Origin: Vibrio bathopelagicus
Lineage (GTDB): Bacteria; Pseudomonadota; Gammaproteobacteria; Enterobacterales; Vibrionaceae
Length of the DNA stretch: 64,000 bases
Direction of reading: 5' to 3'
NCBI RefSeq assembly: GCF_014879975.1
Contig: NZ_CP062500.1
Location: 806,001-870,000, forward strand
Positions 9,532 to 19,755 of the stretch are shown one piece after another. Every line of letters begins with the position of its first letter. Position 1 is the stretch's first letter. The notes beneath the pieces are model-generated. The model worked only from the letters and a program-made list of their open reading frames with translations, was not told the DNA's origin and made no database searches. The position numbers and the translations under genes were made by a program.

Positions 9532-10497
9532 TTACTTAATTTCCATACCTTGAGCTTGCAAGTCGGCATGGTAAGAAGAACGTACAAACGGGCCACAAGC
9601 TGCGTGAGTGAAGCCTAGTTCAAGAGCAATCTCTTTCAGCTCATCAAACTCTGAAGGCGGCACGTAGCGTTCTACTGGTAAGTGGTGACGGCTTGGTGCT
9701 AGGTATTGGCCTAGTGTCAGCATAGTCACGCCATGTTCACGAAGATCTTTCAGTACTTGAACGATCTCTTCTTTCGTTTCACCAAGACCCATCATCACAC
9801 CAGACTTAGTTGGGATGTCTGGGTGTTGCTCTTTGAATTTTCTTAATAGATCAAGAGACCATTTGTAGTTCGCGCCTGGACGCGCTTTGCGGTATAGGCG
9901 TGGCGCTGTCTCTAGGTTGTGGTTGAAAACATCTGGCGGGTTGTCTTTCATTAGATCAAGTGCAACGTCCATACGACCACGGAAGTCTGGAACCAGTGTT
10001 TCAATGCGAATGTTTGGATTTTGTTCGCGAATTTCACGGTTACAGTCAGCAAAGTGCTGAGCACCACCATCACGCAGGTCATCGCGGTCAACTGAAGTGA
10101 TTACAACGTACTTCAGTTTCATGTCTTTAATCGTCTTAGCCAGTTTCTTCGGCTCTTCTGCTTCAGGAGCAACAGGACGACCATGGGCAACATCACAGAA
10201 CGGGCAGCGACGAGTACAGATAGCGCCAAGAATCATAAACGTTGCCGTGCCGTGGTTAAAACACTCGGCTAGGTTAGGGCAAGACGCTTCTTCACAAACT
10301 GAGTGCAGGTTGTTTTTACGCATTGCTGATTTGATTTCTTGAATACGATGGCTGTCTGAAGGAAGTTTAATCTTCATCCATGCAGGCTTACGTAGAACTT
10401 CTTTCTGTTCAGCAGGCATATTCTTTACGGGAATTAATGCCATTTTGTCAGCGTCACGATATTTAACGCCTTTTTCCATTTGGATTGGTTTGCTCAT
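9532..10497 (-). CDS. lipA: Lipoyl synthase
   Basis: The 321-residue radical SAM enzyme inserts two sulphur atoms into octanoyl groups on lipoyl domains. The radical SAM cysteines are in CTRRCPFC (CxxxCxxC), and the auxiliary cluster cysteines in [12 protein letters not shown]. The C-terminal RSSYHAD segment contains the conserved serine that ligates the auxiliary cluster. The length equals the E. coli enzyme. It lies four bases downstream of lipB, which supplies the octanoyl substrate, so the two genes are cotranscribed. The ATG start at 10497 is followed by [10 protein letters not shown], as in relatives. Confidence 0.98.
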   Translation of the reverse strand: MSKPIQMEKGVKYRDADKMALIPVKNMPAEQKEVLRKPAWMKIKLPSDSHRIQEIKSAMRKNNLHSVCEEASCPNLAECFNHGTATFMILGAICTRRCPFCDVAHGRPVAPEAEEPKKLAKTIKDMKLKYVVITSVDRDDLRDGGAQHFADCNREIREQNPNIRIETLVPDFRGRMDVALDLMKDNPPDVFNHNLETAPRLYRKARPGANYKWSLDLLRKFKEQHPDIPTKSGVMMGLGETKEEIVQVLKDLREHGVTMLTLGQYLAPSRHHLPVERYVPPSEFDELKEIALELGFTHAACGPFVRSSYHADLQAQGMEIK

Positions 10498-10501
10498 GAT
10501 T

Positions 10502-11161
10502 TTATGCTTCTGCTGTAATGTTACTGGTGGCTTGAATGTCTACTTGGTCATAGCCGAGTAGTTCTACTAGCTCTTGTATTAACTGTTGCTCAACGTTTTC
10601 TAATTCACTTGGTCCGCCTAACTGGCTTACCTGAACCATTTCCATACCTTGGTAACCACATGGGTTAATGCGTAGAAACGGAGAGAGGTCCATATCGACG
10701 TTGAGTGCAAGCCCATGAAATGAGCAGCCGCGTCGAATACGTAATCCGAGTGAACAGATTTTCTTGCCATCGACATAGACACCGGGGGCGTCAGGTCGGG
10801 CAGTTGAATTTATATTGTAAGCTTTCAGAGTGTTGATTACGAGGTTCTCTATATGAGTCACCAAATCACGTACACCGAATTTTTTGCGGCGGATGTTAAT
10901 CAAAAAGTAAGCAACTAACTGACCTGGGCCGTGATAAGTCACTTGGCCACCGCGATCGCTTTGTATTACAGGGATATCGCCAGCATTTAATACATGCTCG
11001 GCTTTGCCTGCTTGTCCTTGAGTGAAGACAGGGTTGTGTTCAACCAACCAAACTTGGTCTACGTCTTCTTCTGTGCGTTCGTCTGTGAACTTATGCATGG
11101 CTTTCCACACAGGTTCGTAATCCTGACGGCCTAATTTTTTTACGATTAGCTTATTTTGCAA
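10502..11161 (-). CDS. lipB: Octanoyl-ACP:protein N-octanoyltransferase
   Basis: This 219-residue enzyme transfers octanoate from acyl carrier protein to lipoate-dependent enzymes. The segment [18 protein letters not shown] is the LipB active-site signature. The catalytic Lys/Cys pair is seen as [10 protein letters not shown] and in NPCGYQGM. The chosen start is TTG (11159-11161), because GGGGGAG lies 6-7 bases upstream and the homologous protein begins here; no ATG fits. It precedes lipA with a four-base gap, and ybeD is upstream with its own terminator between. Confidence 0.96.
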   Translation of the reverse strand: MQNKLIVKKLGRQDYEPVWKAMHKFTDERTEEDVDQVWLVEHNPVFTQGQAGKAEHVLNAGDIPVIQSDRGGQVTYHGPGQLVAYFLINIRRKKFGVRDLVTHIENLVINTLKAYNINSTARPDAPGVYVDGKKICSLGLRIRRGCSFHGLALNVDMDLSPFLRINPCGYQGMEMVQVSQLGGPSELENVEQQLIQELVELLGYDQVDIQATSNITAEA

Positions 11162-11311
11162 AGCAGCACTCCCCCAAGGATTAATAAAGTGAACGCATTA
11201 TAAACGCGAAACATGATTCTAACTACAGACGGACTGCAAGGTTTTTCAACTTTCTTTGTATTTATTGAAAATTAAGTTGAATGATTTTGAGTCCGGTAGG
11301 GTGCCTCAAAC

Positions 11312-11340
11312 AAAAACAGCGGCAATAAGCCGCTGTTTTT
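11312..11340 (-). terminator. Terminator after ybeD
   Basis: AAAAACAGCGGC, loop AATAA, GCCGCTGTTTTT. The perfect 12-bp stem has A/T flanks and so can work on either strand. Confidence 0.9.
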
Positions 11341-11356
11341 CATGTGTAATCGTCTA

Positions 11357-11632
11357 TTACAGAACCATACGAACGATTTCAATGTCGCCCAGTTCTTTGT
11401 ATAGCGTTTCTACTTGTTCAATTGAAGTCGCTGTAATATTGATTGAAACAGAGTGGTAGTTGCCTTTCGCACTCGGTTTTAGTGTTGGGCTGTAGTCACC
11501 AGGAGCATGACGCTGGATCACTTCTAGCACTAGCTCTGTAAGCTCTGGCTTAGCGTAGCCCATTACTTTGTAAGTGAATGAACAAGGGAACTCTAAGAGA
11601 TCTTTTAGTTTTGCATCAGAATTGATGTTCAT
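11357..11632 (-). CDS. ybeD: DUF493 family protein YbeD
   Basis: The gene encodes 91 residues starting [17 protein letters not shown]. The start at 11632 is preferred over a longer open frame, because TTGGAG lies just upstream and the E. coli homologue has nearly the same length. It has a small ferredoxin-like (ACT-like) fold family with unknown function; a role in lipoate metabolism or regulation has been suggested from its place beside lipB. Context here is the same: dacA upstream, lipB downstream. Terminators on both sides make it a separate short transcript or a read-through member of the operon. Confidence 0.93.
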   Translation of the reverse strand: MNINSDAKLKDLLEFPCSFTYKVMGYAKPELTELVLEVIQRHAPGDYSPTLKPSAKGNYHSVSINITATSIEQVETLYKELGDIEIVRMVL

Positions 11633-11756
11633 GATTAGCTCCAAAAGGCTAGACTCTCGCAAATTGGCGAAATGTCGATAAAAAGCGTGTTCGGTCAACA
11701 GACACGAGTAATAAGGCGGAATATTACGTGTAAATATCACCGAACTCAAGATCAAC

Positions 11757-11780
11757 AAAAGCCGCACATGGCGGCTTTTG
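11757..11780 (-). terminator. Terminator after dacA
   Basis: AAAAGCCGC, loop ACATG, GCGGCTTTT. It lies 88 bases past the dacA stop on the minus strand. Confidence 0.8.
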
Positions 11781-11867
11781 TTTCGTTAATGAGTAAATAA
11801 GTAATTTACTCATTAGGTTAGCTAGACAAGAAGTTTGTGTATTGCTTAGAACAAACCTTTAACTCGT

Positions 11868-13049
11868 TTAGAATAAACCTTTGAACAGCAGTACTAGGTA
11901 GTCCCATAGACGGCTAAATAGGCTGCCTTGGTCTACATCTTCAAGTGCAAGTAGCGGGTATTCAGCAACGTCTTCACCATCAACTTGGTAGAATAGTTTA
12001 CCTACAACATCGCCTTTACTAATTGGTGCTTCCAGTTCTTTTTCAAGAACGAAGCTAGCCTTTAGGTTCTTCGCTTGGCCACGAGGTAGAGTAACGAAAG
12101 TATCTTCGTCGACACCTAGAGCAACCGTGTCCTTGCTACCCATCCAGATTTTTTCTTCAACGAATGTCTCACCAGCAGTATGTGGTGCCACTGTTTCGAA
12201 GAAACGGAAACCGTAGCTCAGTAGCTTTTTGCTTTCTGTTTTACGAGCGTTCGCATTTTTCGTGCCCATCACAACCGCAACTAGACGCATTTTGCCTTCT
12301 GTTGCTGAGCTTACTAGACTGTAACCTGCGTTGCTTGTATGGCCAGTTTTAATGCCATCAACGTTCATACTCTTATCCCATAACAGACCGTTACGGTTGT
12401 ACTGGGTGATGCCGTTGTAAGTGAATTTTTTCTCTGAGTAGATACGGTACTCATCAGGAACGTCACGAATCAGAGCCTGACCAAGTAGAGCCATATCATA
12501 AGGCGTTGAGTATAGGTTTGGATTGTCTAGACCGTGCACGTTAGCGAAGTGCGTGTCTTTCATACCAATAGAGCTTGCCCAAGCGTTCATTAGGTCAACG
12601 AATGCGTCTTCAGAGCCAGCAATATGCTCAGCCATTGCGACACAAGCATCGTTACCTGATTGAATGATGATGCCACGGTTCAGTTCTTCAACTTTAACCG
12701 TTGTACCCACTTCAACGAACATCTTAGATGAGTCTGGGAAGTTTTTAGCCCAAGCGTTTTCGCTAATGACAACGTCGTCGTTTAAGTTGATGTTACCACG
12801 ATCAAGCTCTTGGCCAATCACGTAGCTCGTCATCATCTTGGTTAAACTTGCTGGAGAAAGCTGAGTGTTCATTTCTTTCTCTGCTAGTACTTTGCCTGAA
12901 TGGTAATCCATCAGAACAAAACCTTTAGCGGCGATTTGAGGTGCATCAGGTACAACAATAGGAGCGGCGAATGACGATGTAGCTATCGTTGCAGAAAGAG
13001 CAACAGAAGTAGCAAAAATCGATTTAACAAGTTTATTAGATTTAATCAT
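11868..13049 (-). CDS. dacA: D-alanyl-D-alanine carboxypeptidase (PBP5/6 type)
   Basis: The 393-residue protein trims the terminal D-Ala from peptidoglycan pentapeptides in the periplasm. A signal peptide covers residues 1-28 (SSFA-AP). The serine transpeptidase motifs are all present: SLTK at 68-71, SGN at 131-133 and KTG at 234-236. A PBP5-type beta-rich C-terminal domain follows, and the last 18 residues (LFSRLWDYLVLLFKGLF) form the amphipathic membrane anchor. It sits downstream of rlpA in the standard mrdA-rodA-rlpA-dacA elongation cluster. The 93-base gap to rlpA suggests it may have its own promoter. Confidence 0.97.
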   Translation of the reverse strand: MIKSNKLVKSIFATSVALSATIATSSFAAPIVVPDAPQIAAKGFVLMDYHSGKVLAEKEMNTQLSPASLTKMMTSYVIGQELDRGNINLNDDVVISENAWAKNFPDSSKMFVEVGTTVKVEELNRGIIIQSGNDACVAMAEHIAGSEDAFVDLMNAWASSIGMKDTHFANVHGLDNPNLYSTPYDMALLGQALIRDVPDEYRIYSEKKFTYNGITQYNRNGLLWDKSMNVDGIKTGHTSNAGYSLVSSATEGKMRLVAVVMGTKNANARKTESKKLLSYGFRFFETVAPHTAGETFVEEKIWMGSKDTVALGVDEDTFVTLPRGQAKNLKASFVLEKELEAPISKGDVVGKLFYQVDGEDVAEYPLLALEDVDQGSLFSRLWDYLVLLFKGLF

Positions 13050-13142
13050 TTTGAATGCAATTATTTGGTGAACTATTCATATATTAACAGAATCACTCTG
13101 TCACACCAGAGCGCTGATTACCAGAAGTAACTGTTAGATTAA

Positions 13143-13982
13143 TTAGCGAGTTAGCGTGTGCTTTTTTATATAAGCTGACGGGTAACCCAGTAGCTTAACT
13201 TGTTCTAATTTCTCTTGAGTCAGAGCATAGTCATGAAATGGTCCAAGCATCAGACGGTAGTTGTCGTTATTTGGCTGCAAGAACGTTGCTACAGCTAGCT
13301 TTTCGCCTAGATCTTTGGCTAACTTCTCTGTTCTATCTTCATGCGGAGATGTAGCTACCTGAATAATAAATTGAGGCAAAGCAGCCTTTTTATTCGCGTC
13401 GGTTGGCATAGCCACAGTGATGACTTCTATCTCAACATTTGCTGTGCCAGTTCTCAAGACATCGAGCTTGTAAGCTGCCGCATAACTAAGGTCAATGATT
13501 CGGCCTTCGTGGAATGGACCTCGGTCATTGATACGAACAATCGTCGTTTTGTTGTTATCGGTATTTGTCACTTTTACATAGCTTGGAATAGGCAATGTTT
13601 TGTGCGCTGCTGACATGGAATACATGTCGTAGATCTCGCCATTTGAGGTTAAATGGCCATGAAATTTCTTACCGTACCAAGAGGCTTTTCCTTTCTCGGT
13701 AAACCCTTCGGTTTTTTTTACGATTTTGTAGTCTTCGCCACGCAGAGTGTAGTTAGTGTTGCCGCCTAAGCTGTAAGGTTCATACTGCGGGTGAGCGTCT
13801 TCTAAGTGCTCGACTGATATTGGCGCACCTGGCGCAATATCAGAATCAATGTCGTAACGACCTTTTTGCTCTTGGGAAGAACAACCGTTAATCAAAACCG
13901 CCAAGCCGACGATAGACAGCATTTTTTTGATTGGCAGTTCATTGACCAAAGATGTTGTTAGGGGGAATGCTTTAATAGACAT
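13143..13982 (-). CDS. rlpA: Septal ring lytic transglycosylase-like lipoprotein RlpA
   Basis: This outer-membrane lipoprotein of 279 residues is in the RlpA family, some members of which cleave naked glycan strands at the septum. The N-terminus has a lipobox-like LINGC near residue 34 after an unusually long charged leader. A double-psi beta-barrel follows (GKASWYGKKFHGHLTSNGE, then RINDRGPFHEGRIIDLS, with the catalytic Asp). A SPOR peptidoglycan-binding domain ends the protein (about 205-279). The ATG at 13982 is preferred; a TTG three bases upstream is equally possible. It begins four bases after the rodA stop, so it is translated from the same message. Confidence 0.93.
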   Translation of the reverse strand: MSIKAFPLTTSLVNELPIKKMLSIVGLAVLINGCSSQEQKGRYDIDSDIAPGAPISVEHLEDAHPQYEPYSLGGNTNYTLRGEDYKIVKKTEGFTEKGKASWYGKKFHGHLTSNGEIYDMYSMSAAHKTLPIPSYVKVTNTDNNKTTIVRINDRGPFHEGRIIDLSYAAAYKLDVLRTGTANVEIEVITVAMPTDANKKAALPQFIIQVATSPHEDRTEKLAKDLGEKLAVATFLQPNNDNYRLMLGPFHDYALTQEKLEQVKLLGYPSAYIKKHTLTR

Positions 13983-13985
13983 CAA

Positions 13986-15107
13986 TTAGGTCGCCTTTGA
14001 GAATGCTTTTCTGTGTGTATGGATCGACATTAAAATACCAAATCCAGCCATGAGGGTAACCATTGAGGTGCCGCCGTAACTGACTAGCGGAAGAGGGACT
14101 CCAACAACGGGTAGAATGCCACTTACCATGCCGATGTTTACAAAAATATAAACGAAGAAGCTCAGTACAATACTGCCAGCCATCATTCGACCAAATGCTG
14201 TTTGTGCTTGGCTCGCCAGAAATAAACCACGACCAATAATGAAGAGGTAGATAGCGAGTAAAAACAAAATACCGATCATGCCCCATTCTTCGGCTATTAC
14301 GGCAAAAATGAAGTCGGTGTGTCTCTCTGGAATAAACTCCAGTTGAGATTGCGTGCCTTGTAGCCAACCTTTTCCGGATACCCCACCAGAACCTATCGCA
14401 ATTTTACTCTGAATGATGTGGTAGCCCGCACCTAATGGATCTGATTCAGGATCAAAAAGGGTTCTTACACGAACTTTCTGATATTCACGCATCAAGAAGA
14501 ACCATAGGATCGGGATGAATCCACCCAGTGCAATCGCAGCGCTCATAATTATTTTCCAGCTGATACCAGCAAGGAAGATAACGAAGATACCAGAGGCCGC
14601 AATCAGGATAGAGGTACCTAGGTCGGGCTGTTTAGCGATGAGAATAGTCGGTACAAACACCATCACCAACGAGATCGCTAAGGTTTGGAAAGTCGGTGGT
14701 AGTGAGCGTTTACCGATAAACCTAGCCAACATTAAAGGAACTGCAAGCTTTAGTAGCTCAGAGGGTTGGAATCGAACAAATCCGAAGTTCAGCCAACGCT
14801 GCGCACCTTTTGATGCTTCACCAAAGAACAACACGCCGAGTAGCAGAATAACGCCGCCTGCAAATAGTAAGGGAGCTAAGCCCTCGTAAGTGCGTGGTGA
14901 GATTTGAGCCAAGAAGATCATTACACCTAAAGATAGAGCCATACGCATTGCTTGGCGATCCATCATCGCAAGGCTCTGGCCGCTTGCGCTGTACATGATC
15001 AACAAGGCAAAGCCCATTAAAACTAGAATGCCGAGCAGTAGCGGCAGGTCGATATGTAGCCGTTCGAATAAGGCTCTATTTCGTCCAGTTGAAGGATCAA
15101 GTTTCAT
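13986..15107 (-). CDS. rodA: Peptidoglycan glycosyltransferase RodA (SEDS family)
   Basis: The 373-residue protein has about ten membrane segments and polymerises glycan strands for side-wall growth as partner of PBP2. SEDS features seen include [10 protein letters not shown], where the catalytic aspartate lies, and GEEW-like AVIAEEWG together with the C-terminal SYGGTSM. The stop is directly followed by the rlpA start, and the start touches the mrdA stop (shared base at 15107), so mrdA-rodA-rlpA form a tight operon of the rod-shape elongation machine. Confidence 0.97.
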   Translation of the reverse strand: MKLDPSTGRNRALFERLHIDLPLLLGILVLMGFALLIMYSASGQSLAMMDRQAMRMALSLGVMIFLAQISPRTYEGLAPLLFAGGVILLLGVLFFGEASKGAQRWLNFGFVRFQPSELLKLAVPLMLARFIGKRSLPPTFQTLAISLVMVFVPTILIAKQPDLGTSILIAASGIFVIFLAGISWKIIMSAAIALGGFIPILWFFLMREYQKVRVRTLFDPESDPLGAGYHIIQSKIAIGSGGVSGKGWLQGTQSQLEFIPERHTDFIFAVIAEEWGMIGILFLLAIYLFIIGRGLFLASQAQTAFGRMMAGSIVLSFFVYIFVNIGMVSGILPVVGVPLPLVSYGGTSMVTLMAGFGILMSIHTHRKAFSKAT

Positions 15108-16999
15108 TATTTTATTGCCTTACTTTCATAATCTTCTGCAAGGATAATATGGTCTAAAATCCTTCTTACTACTGGGCCACCATTGGATGAACCGCCACCT
15201 GCATTTTCTAAAACAATGGTGACCACTGCTTCAGGGTTTTCAAAAGGAGCGTAACCAGTAAAGAGGGCGTGATCGCGTAAATGCTCGGCAATCTCGTCCG
15301 CGTTATACTCTTCATCTTCCTTCAGACCGAATACCTGTGCAGTACCGGACTTACCCGCAGAGACGTAAGACATCTTCTGGAATGAGCGTCTGGCCGTACC
15401 TTTTTTACCGTGGTTTACCAGTTTCATGCCTTCTTGGGCAATATCCCAGTATTTCTGTTTTACACCCGTTACAGGTGGATAGGTTTCGATTTCCGAAAGA
15501 ACTTGTTCATCGAATGGACGACCGTTCTCGATAGTTGAGCGTAATAGATGAGGTGCTGTTACTTCGCCCTCATTAACCAATACCGATGTCGCTTTTGCTA
15601 TCTGCATGGGTGTCGCAGTCCAATAACCTTGTCCAATACCAACGGGAATGGTGTCGCCTTGGTACCAAGGCACACGGTGTCGCGCCATTTTCCATTCGCG
15701 GGTTGGCATGTTGGCTTTACTTTCTTCGTAGATATCAATACCGGTGTAATCACCGAAACCGAACATCATCATCCATTTAGATAAGCGGTCGATGCCTAGA
15801 TCAAAGGAGATTTGATAAAAGAAGGTATCAACAGATTCTTCAATCGCTTTGACGATATCAACTTTGCCGTGTCCCCAGCGAAGCCAGTCACGAAACGGTT
15901 TTGTTTTTGAATTGGGTATTTTCCAATAACCAGGGTCATTTCGTGTCGTGTTAGGCGTAATCACACCTTCTTGCAATGCTGCAACGGCAATGAAAGGTTT
16001 GATGGTTGAAGCTGGTGGGTAAATACCTAATGTGGCTCGGTTAACCAAAGGTCGATCTTTATCCTGCAATAGAGCGTTGTAACCCTTAGATGAAATACCG
16101 TGAACGAAGGCATTTGGGTCATAGCTTGGGCTTGATACCATCGCTAATACACCATTGTCTTTTGGATCGAGAACGATTGCTGAGCCTCTGCGTCCGTCGA
16201 GTAGTTTGTGTACGTATGTCTGCAGCTTGATATCGAGATTGAGCACGATATCTTTACCCGGTACCGAAGGGACAAATTTTAGAGTTCGAATTACGCGCCC
16301 GCGGCTGTTGACTTCAACTTCTTGATAGCCGGCCGTTCCGTGTAGCATATCTTCGTAATAGCGCTCAATACCGAGTTTCCCGATATCACGAGTGGCTTGG
16401 TAATTGGCGTCTTTTTCTTCTCGAACTAAGCGCTGCATATCGCGATCGTTAATTCGTGAGACATAGCCAATCACGTGGGTGAGAACATCACCATAAGGGT
16501 AGAAACGTTTTAAAGTTCCTGTGACTTCAACGCCTGGAAACTTATGTTGGTTAACTGAGAAAACAGCCACTTGCTCTTCAGTGAGCTGATTTAGAATCGG
16601 TACCGACTTAAAGCGTCGTGAATTACGACGATCACGATTAAAGCGTTCGATACGTTCAGGTGGGATCTCAATTAAGGTTTGCAAACGGATGAGCGTGTCA
16701 TCCATATCTTTAATTTTTTCAGGGATGATCTCGAGGTTGAAAACCGGGCGGTTTTCAGCAAGGAGTACTCCGTTTCGATCGTAAATTAGACCGCGATTGG
16801 GCGCGATAGGCACAACCTTAATTCGGTTGTCGTTCGATCGAGTTTTATAGTCCTGATACTGGTTGACCTGAATGTTATACAGATTAACAACCAACATAGT
16901 CATCATGACTATGATCCCTATAAACGCAACAAAAGCACGGCTAGTGAATAGTCGTGCTTCTGCTTTGTAGTCACGGATTTGGCTACGTTTACGTAACAT
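15107..16999 (-). CDS. mrdA: Penicillin-binding protein 2 (peptidoglycan transpeptidase)
   Basis: This 630-residue inner-membrane protein crosslinks peptidoglycan during cell elongation. One membrane helix is at about residues 22-44. The pedestal domain follows, then the transpeptidase domain with STIK (active serine, in YPPASTIKP), the SVD second motif and KSGTAQ third motif. Length matches E. coli PBP2 (633). It overlaps rodA by one base and begins six bases after the rlmH stop, so rlmH and mrdA are likely cotranscribed. Confidence 0.97.
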   Translation of the reverse strand: MLRKRSQIRDYKAEARLFTSRAFVAFIGIIVMMTMLVVNLYNIQVNQYQDYKTRSNDNRIKVVPIAPNRGLIYDRNGVLLAENRPVFNLEIIPEKIKDMDDTLIRLQTLIEIPPERIERFNRDRRNSRRFKSVPILNQLTEEQVAVFSVNQHKFPGVEVTGTLKRFYPYGDVLTHVIGYVSRINDRDMQRLVREEKDANYQATRDIGKLGIERYYEDMLHGTAGYQEVEVNSRGRVIRTLKFVPSVPGKDIVLNLDIKLQTYVHKLLDGRRGSAIVLDPKDNGVLAMVSSPSYDPNAFVHGISSKGYNALLQDKDRPLVNRATLGIYPPASTIKPFIAVAALQEGVITPNTTRNDPGYWKIPNSKTKPFRDWLRWGHGKVDIVKAIEESVDTFFYQISFDLGIDRLSKWMMMFGFGDYTGIDIYEESKANMPTREWKMARHRVPWYQGDTIPVGIGQGYWTATPMQIAKATSVLVNEGEVTAPHLLRSTIENGRPFDEQVLSEIETYPPVTGVKQKYWDIAQEGMKLVNHGKKGTARRSFQKMSYVSAGKSGTAQVFGLKEDEEYNADEIAEHLRDHALFTGYAPFENPEAVVTIVLENAGGGSSNGGPVVRRILDHIILAEDYESKAIK

Positions 17000-17005
17000 T
17001 AACGC

Positions 17006-17476
17006 TTATTCTCGGTGGTACGGATGGTTAGCAGTGATGCTCCAAGCTCGATACAAGCTTTCAGCCATGATAACGCGTACTAATGGGTGAGGTAAGGTCA
17101 GTGCTGACAAAGACCAGCTTTGATCCGCTGCTGCTTTACATGCAGGGGCTAATCCTTCAGGCCCTCCAATAAGGATGGAAACATCGCGCCCATCCAATTT
17201 CCAACTTTCTAATTGCTCAGCAAGCTGTGGTGTATCCCATTTTTTACCTGGGATATCAAGCGTGACAATTCGGTTGCCTTTTGGAACCGCTGCCAACATC
17301 GCTTCACCTTCTTTTTGAAGGATACGTGCAATATCAGCATTTTTGCCACGTTTACCTGCAGTGATCTCAATGAGCTCTAATGGCATGTCGTGAGGGAAGC
17401 GACGGCGATACTCTTGAAAGCCTTCTTCTACCCACTTTGGCATTTTAGTGCCAACAGCAATCAGTTGGATTTTCAA
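17006..17476 (-). CDS. rlmH: 23S rRNA pseudouridine-1915 N3-methyltransferase
   Basis: The 156-residue SPOUT methyltransferase modifies pseudouridine 1915 in helix 69 of 23S rRNA. The SAM-binding knot is seen in [10 protein letters not shown] and the C-terminus [16 protein letters not shown] is highly conserved, ending NHPYHRE as in the E. coli protein. The start is TTG (17474-17476) with GGAG eight bases upstream. Only three bases separate it from the rsfS stop, so it is coupled to rsfS. Confidence 0.97.
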   Translation of the reverse strand: MKIQLIAVGTKMPKWVEEGFQEYRRRFPHDMPLELIEITAGKRGKNADIARILQKEGEAMLAAVPKGNRIVTLDIPGKKWDTPQLAEQLESWKLDGRDVSILIGGPEGLAPACKAAADQSWSLSALTLPHPLVRVIMAESLYRAWSITANHPYHRE

Positions 17477-17479
17477 CGC

Positions 17480-17797
17480 TTAGCTCCAAAGTTTTTCTAG
17501 TTGGTACAACTCACGATGCTCTTCTTGCATAACGTGAAGCATGCTAGTACCCATATCTAGGACAACCCATTCACCTTCTTTTTGACCGTCCATACCTAGC
17601 GGTTGTAGACCTACTTTTCTTACTTCATCTGCGACATGTTGTGCAATAGAGGCAACGTGGCGCTTAGAAGTGCCAGTACAAACAATCATGAAATCAGTCA
17701 CACTTGATTTGCCTTCTACATCGATAGTTACAATCGATTCTGCTTTCATGTCGTCGGCTTTGTCTGCAAGAAAGTCTTTTAGTTCTTCACGTAACAC
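17480..17797 (-). CDS. rsfS: Ribosomal silencing factor RsfS
   Basis: This 105-residue protein binds ribosomal protein L14 and blocks subunit joining when nutrients are scarce. The DUF143 fold is recognised from VTDFMIVCTGTSKRHV and EWVVLDMGTSMLHVM. The start is GTG (17795-17797) with AAAGGA seven bases upstream. The gene is followed by rlmH as in E. coli. Upstream, the 66-base gap to holA holds no nadD, which stands at this place in E. coli. Confidence 0.96.
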   Translation of the reverse strand: MLREELKDFLADKADDMKAESIVTIDVEGKSSVTDFMIVCTGTSKRHVASIAQHVADEVRKVGLQPLGMDGQKEGEWVVLDMGTSMLHVMQEEHRELYQLEKLWS

Positions 17798-17863
17798 TGG
17801 GTGTTCCTTTAATCTGAATTTAGCTTTGTTTAGGGTCTGTTGACCCTAGAATATAACACGCTT

Positions 17864-18889
17864 TTATGCGTGAAACGGTATTGAAGCGGAAGGGATACAA
17901 AACTCTACGCTTAACTGATGAATTAGTGGCCAAGGCGACTGCTCATATTGGGTTTTTGTCATCAATTCAGCTTGAGTGAGCAACGCAAACAGGGAGTGTA
18001 ATTGAGAAATCGGAACTCTTGTTAGCGCTGCGTTATAAAGAGGTTTCTTAGATTGCCATATACGGTGCTTGTCAAAAACCTGCCCGATTGGCATCTGTTT
18101 CATTTGTTGTTGCATTTGTAATAACAGAACAAGCTCACGTTGTATGCTACGCAGTAAGATGACGGGTTCGACACCTTCGGCTTCTAACTGACGCAGAATT
18201 CTTTGTGCACGGTTGCCTTTGCCTGCCAATAACGCATCACTCCAATGGAATGGCGTAAAGTGGTTGTGTCGGCTCAATGACTCTTCGAGTCGGACTAATG
18301 TGAGCTTTCCATCAGGGTACTGAAGAGCGAGCTTTTCAAGGCTTTGAGTTAGGGCGAAGAGGTTGCCCTCGTGCCATTGAGCTAGCATTTGAATCGCTTC
18401 AGGGTCGGGCAGTAGGCCAACCTGACGACAACGTGCTTGGACAAACTGAGGTAAGCGGCTGACATCTGGAGTTAAACAGCTTACCCAATGCCCTTGGTTC
18501 GCGAGTGCTTTGAACCATTTTGCATTTTCTTGGGCTTTCGTCAGCTTAGTTCCAACCAATATCAATAAGATGTCGTTGTGAATATGCTCAGAAATTGCGA
18601 GTAACTCTTTCGCTATCGCAGCATTAACCCCAGACTCAGGCAGTTCAAGTTCGATGATCTGGCGACTTGAAAATAGGCTTAATGCTTGAGTGCAGTCATA
18701 GACTTGATTCCAATCGAGGCTATTATCAATCGCAAAACGGTGACGTTCTTTGAAGCCTTGCTCTTTGGCTGTCTTTTGAATCGCTTCTCGGCTTTCCTGT
18801 AGTAGCAAAGGTTCGTTACCAAAAATTAGGTAAACGTTACTTAACTGCTTGGCAAGTTGCTCATATAAACGATCAGCAAAAATACGCAT
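17864..18889 (-). CDS. holA: DNA polymerase III delta subunit
   Basis: The 341-residue clamp-loader subunit opens the beta sliding clamp. The N-terminal MRIFADRLYEQLAKQL and YLIFGNEPLLLQES match HolA. The sequence continues with the RecA-like domain without functional Walker motifs and an alpha-helical collar domain (ILLRSIQRELVLLLQM). It begins nine bases after the lptE stop, so it is in one operon with leuS-lptE. Confidence 0.96.
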   Translation of the reverse strand: MRIFADRLYEQLAKQLSNVYLIFGNEPLLLQESREAIQKTAKEQGFKERHRFAIDNSLDWNQVYDCTQALSLFSSRQIIELELPESGVNAAIAKELLAISEHIHNDILLILVGTKLTKAQENAKWFKALANQGHWVSCLTPDVSRLPQFVQARCRQVGLLPDPEAIQMLAQWHEGNLFALTQSLEKLALQYPDGKLTLVRLEESLSRHNHFTPFHWSDALLAGKGNRAQRILRQLEAEGVEPVILLRSIQRELVLLLQMQQQMKQMPIGQVFDKHRIWQSKKPLYNAALTRVPISQLHSLFALLTQAELMTKTQYEQSPWPLIHQLSVEFCIPSASIPFHA

Positions 18890-18898
18890 TAAATAAAC

Positions 18899-19543
18899 CT
18901 ATTGCTCAACAGTTACGCTAGGTTCAGCATCAGCGTCGATCTCAACGTCGTCAATTTCGATGTTCTTGATATTGTACTGTTTTTCTAGCTCTTTTACTTG
19001 AACGTTCTCTAGAGCTTGTAGATCCATACTGCCGGCAGCAATGTTTGCTTTCAATCGAGCCATCTGACGAAGGATCTGGCTTGTCGCCAGCTTACGCATT
19101 TCATCTTCAATCATATCACGTTCAACCGATTTTGCGAGAGCCGTTAGCGGGTTATCTAGGTAGCTGCGAGTTACGCTTGTTGAGAATGTTTTTGAACCAA
19201 TCTCAGGGATGGTTACTCGGTAAGATGCATAGAACGTCAGCTCTTTTTCTGCTGCTCGAGTGTTTTGGTAAAGAGATAGAGTACGCTCACCAACACTCTC
19301 ACTAATAATGTGCAAGTTAGGTATGTTCTCAGCCGGTGGCACAATTTCTACATCATTCATACGCAGCTGGCTTTTCATCATACGTGTGAACGTACTGTAT
19401 TGGTCGTAACTGGTCACAGAGATCTTGTTGAGTTCTTCCGGCACGGAGTAATCACCACGTAGGTGAAAACCACAGGCACTTAAAAGGCTAACGGTTAAAA
19501 CAACAATAGTAACTTTCAATGAAGATAGGGAAATCAGGCGCAT
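18899..19543 (-). CDS. lptE: LPS assembly lipoprotein LptE
   Basis: This 214-residue outer-membrane lipoprotein plugs the LptD barrel and helps deliver lipopolysaccharide to the cell surface. The lipobox LLSAC places the lipidated Cys at residue 24, followed by GFHLRGDY, the family hallmark. The C-terminus is a longer acidic extension (about residues 170-214, rich in E, D and V) than in E. coli LptE (193 residues). It is downstream of leuS, with a 212-base gap that holds two hairpins. Confidence 0.95.
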   Translation of the reverse strand: MRLISLSSLKVTIVVLTVSLLSACGFHLRGDYSVPEELNKISVTSYDQYSTFTRMMKSQLRMNDVEIVPPAENIPNLHIISESVGERTLSLYQNTRAAEKELTFYASYRVTIPEIGSKTFSTSVTRSYLDNPLTALAKSVERDMIEDEMRKLATSQILRQMARLKANIAAGSMDLQALENVQVKELEKQYNIKNIEIDDVEIDADAEPSVTVEQ

Positions 19544-19636
19544 TATTTGATGGCTCTCATGAAGGTAGAATACTTATTTAAAGGCTTTAGTTCGTTCGAA
19601 TTGCAGGGCTATGAATCTAAAGCGCTTAAATAAGTA

Positions 19637-19736
19637 GACAGGGCGGTGTCGCACCCTGTCTAAAGACTGCTGAAAACAAAATAAGTTCGCTTCAGTAGTT
19701 ATATGTGCAGACTAAAGCTGGTTCGCTTTAATCTGC
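19637..19736 (-). other. Two hairpins between leuS and lptE
   Basis: A dyad AGACAGGG/CCCTGTCT occupies 19636-19662, and GCAGACTAAAGC (19707-19718) pairs with GCTTTAATCTGC (19725-19736) with one mismatch. Neither has a T-run, so they are probably mRNA-stability or partial termination structures rather than simple terminators. The role is inferred only. Confidence 0.4.
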
Positions 19737-19755
19737 AACTGTTAGTTAGCCGATG

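Noticed and set aside
13972..14889. Open frames of 124-131 codons opposite to or overlapping rodA
   Set aside because: Shadow frames of a conserved membrane protein gene; no family likeness or start signals.
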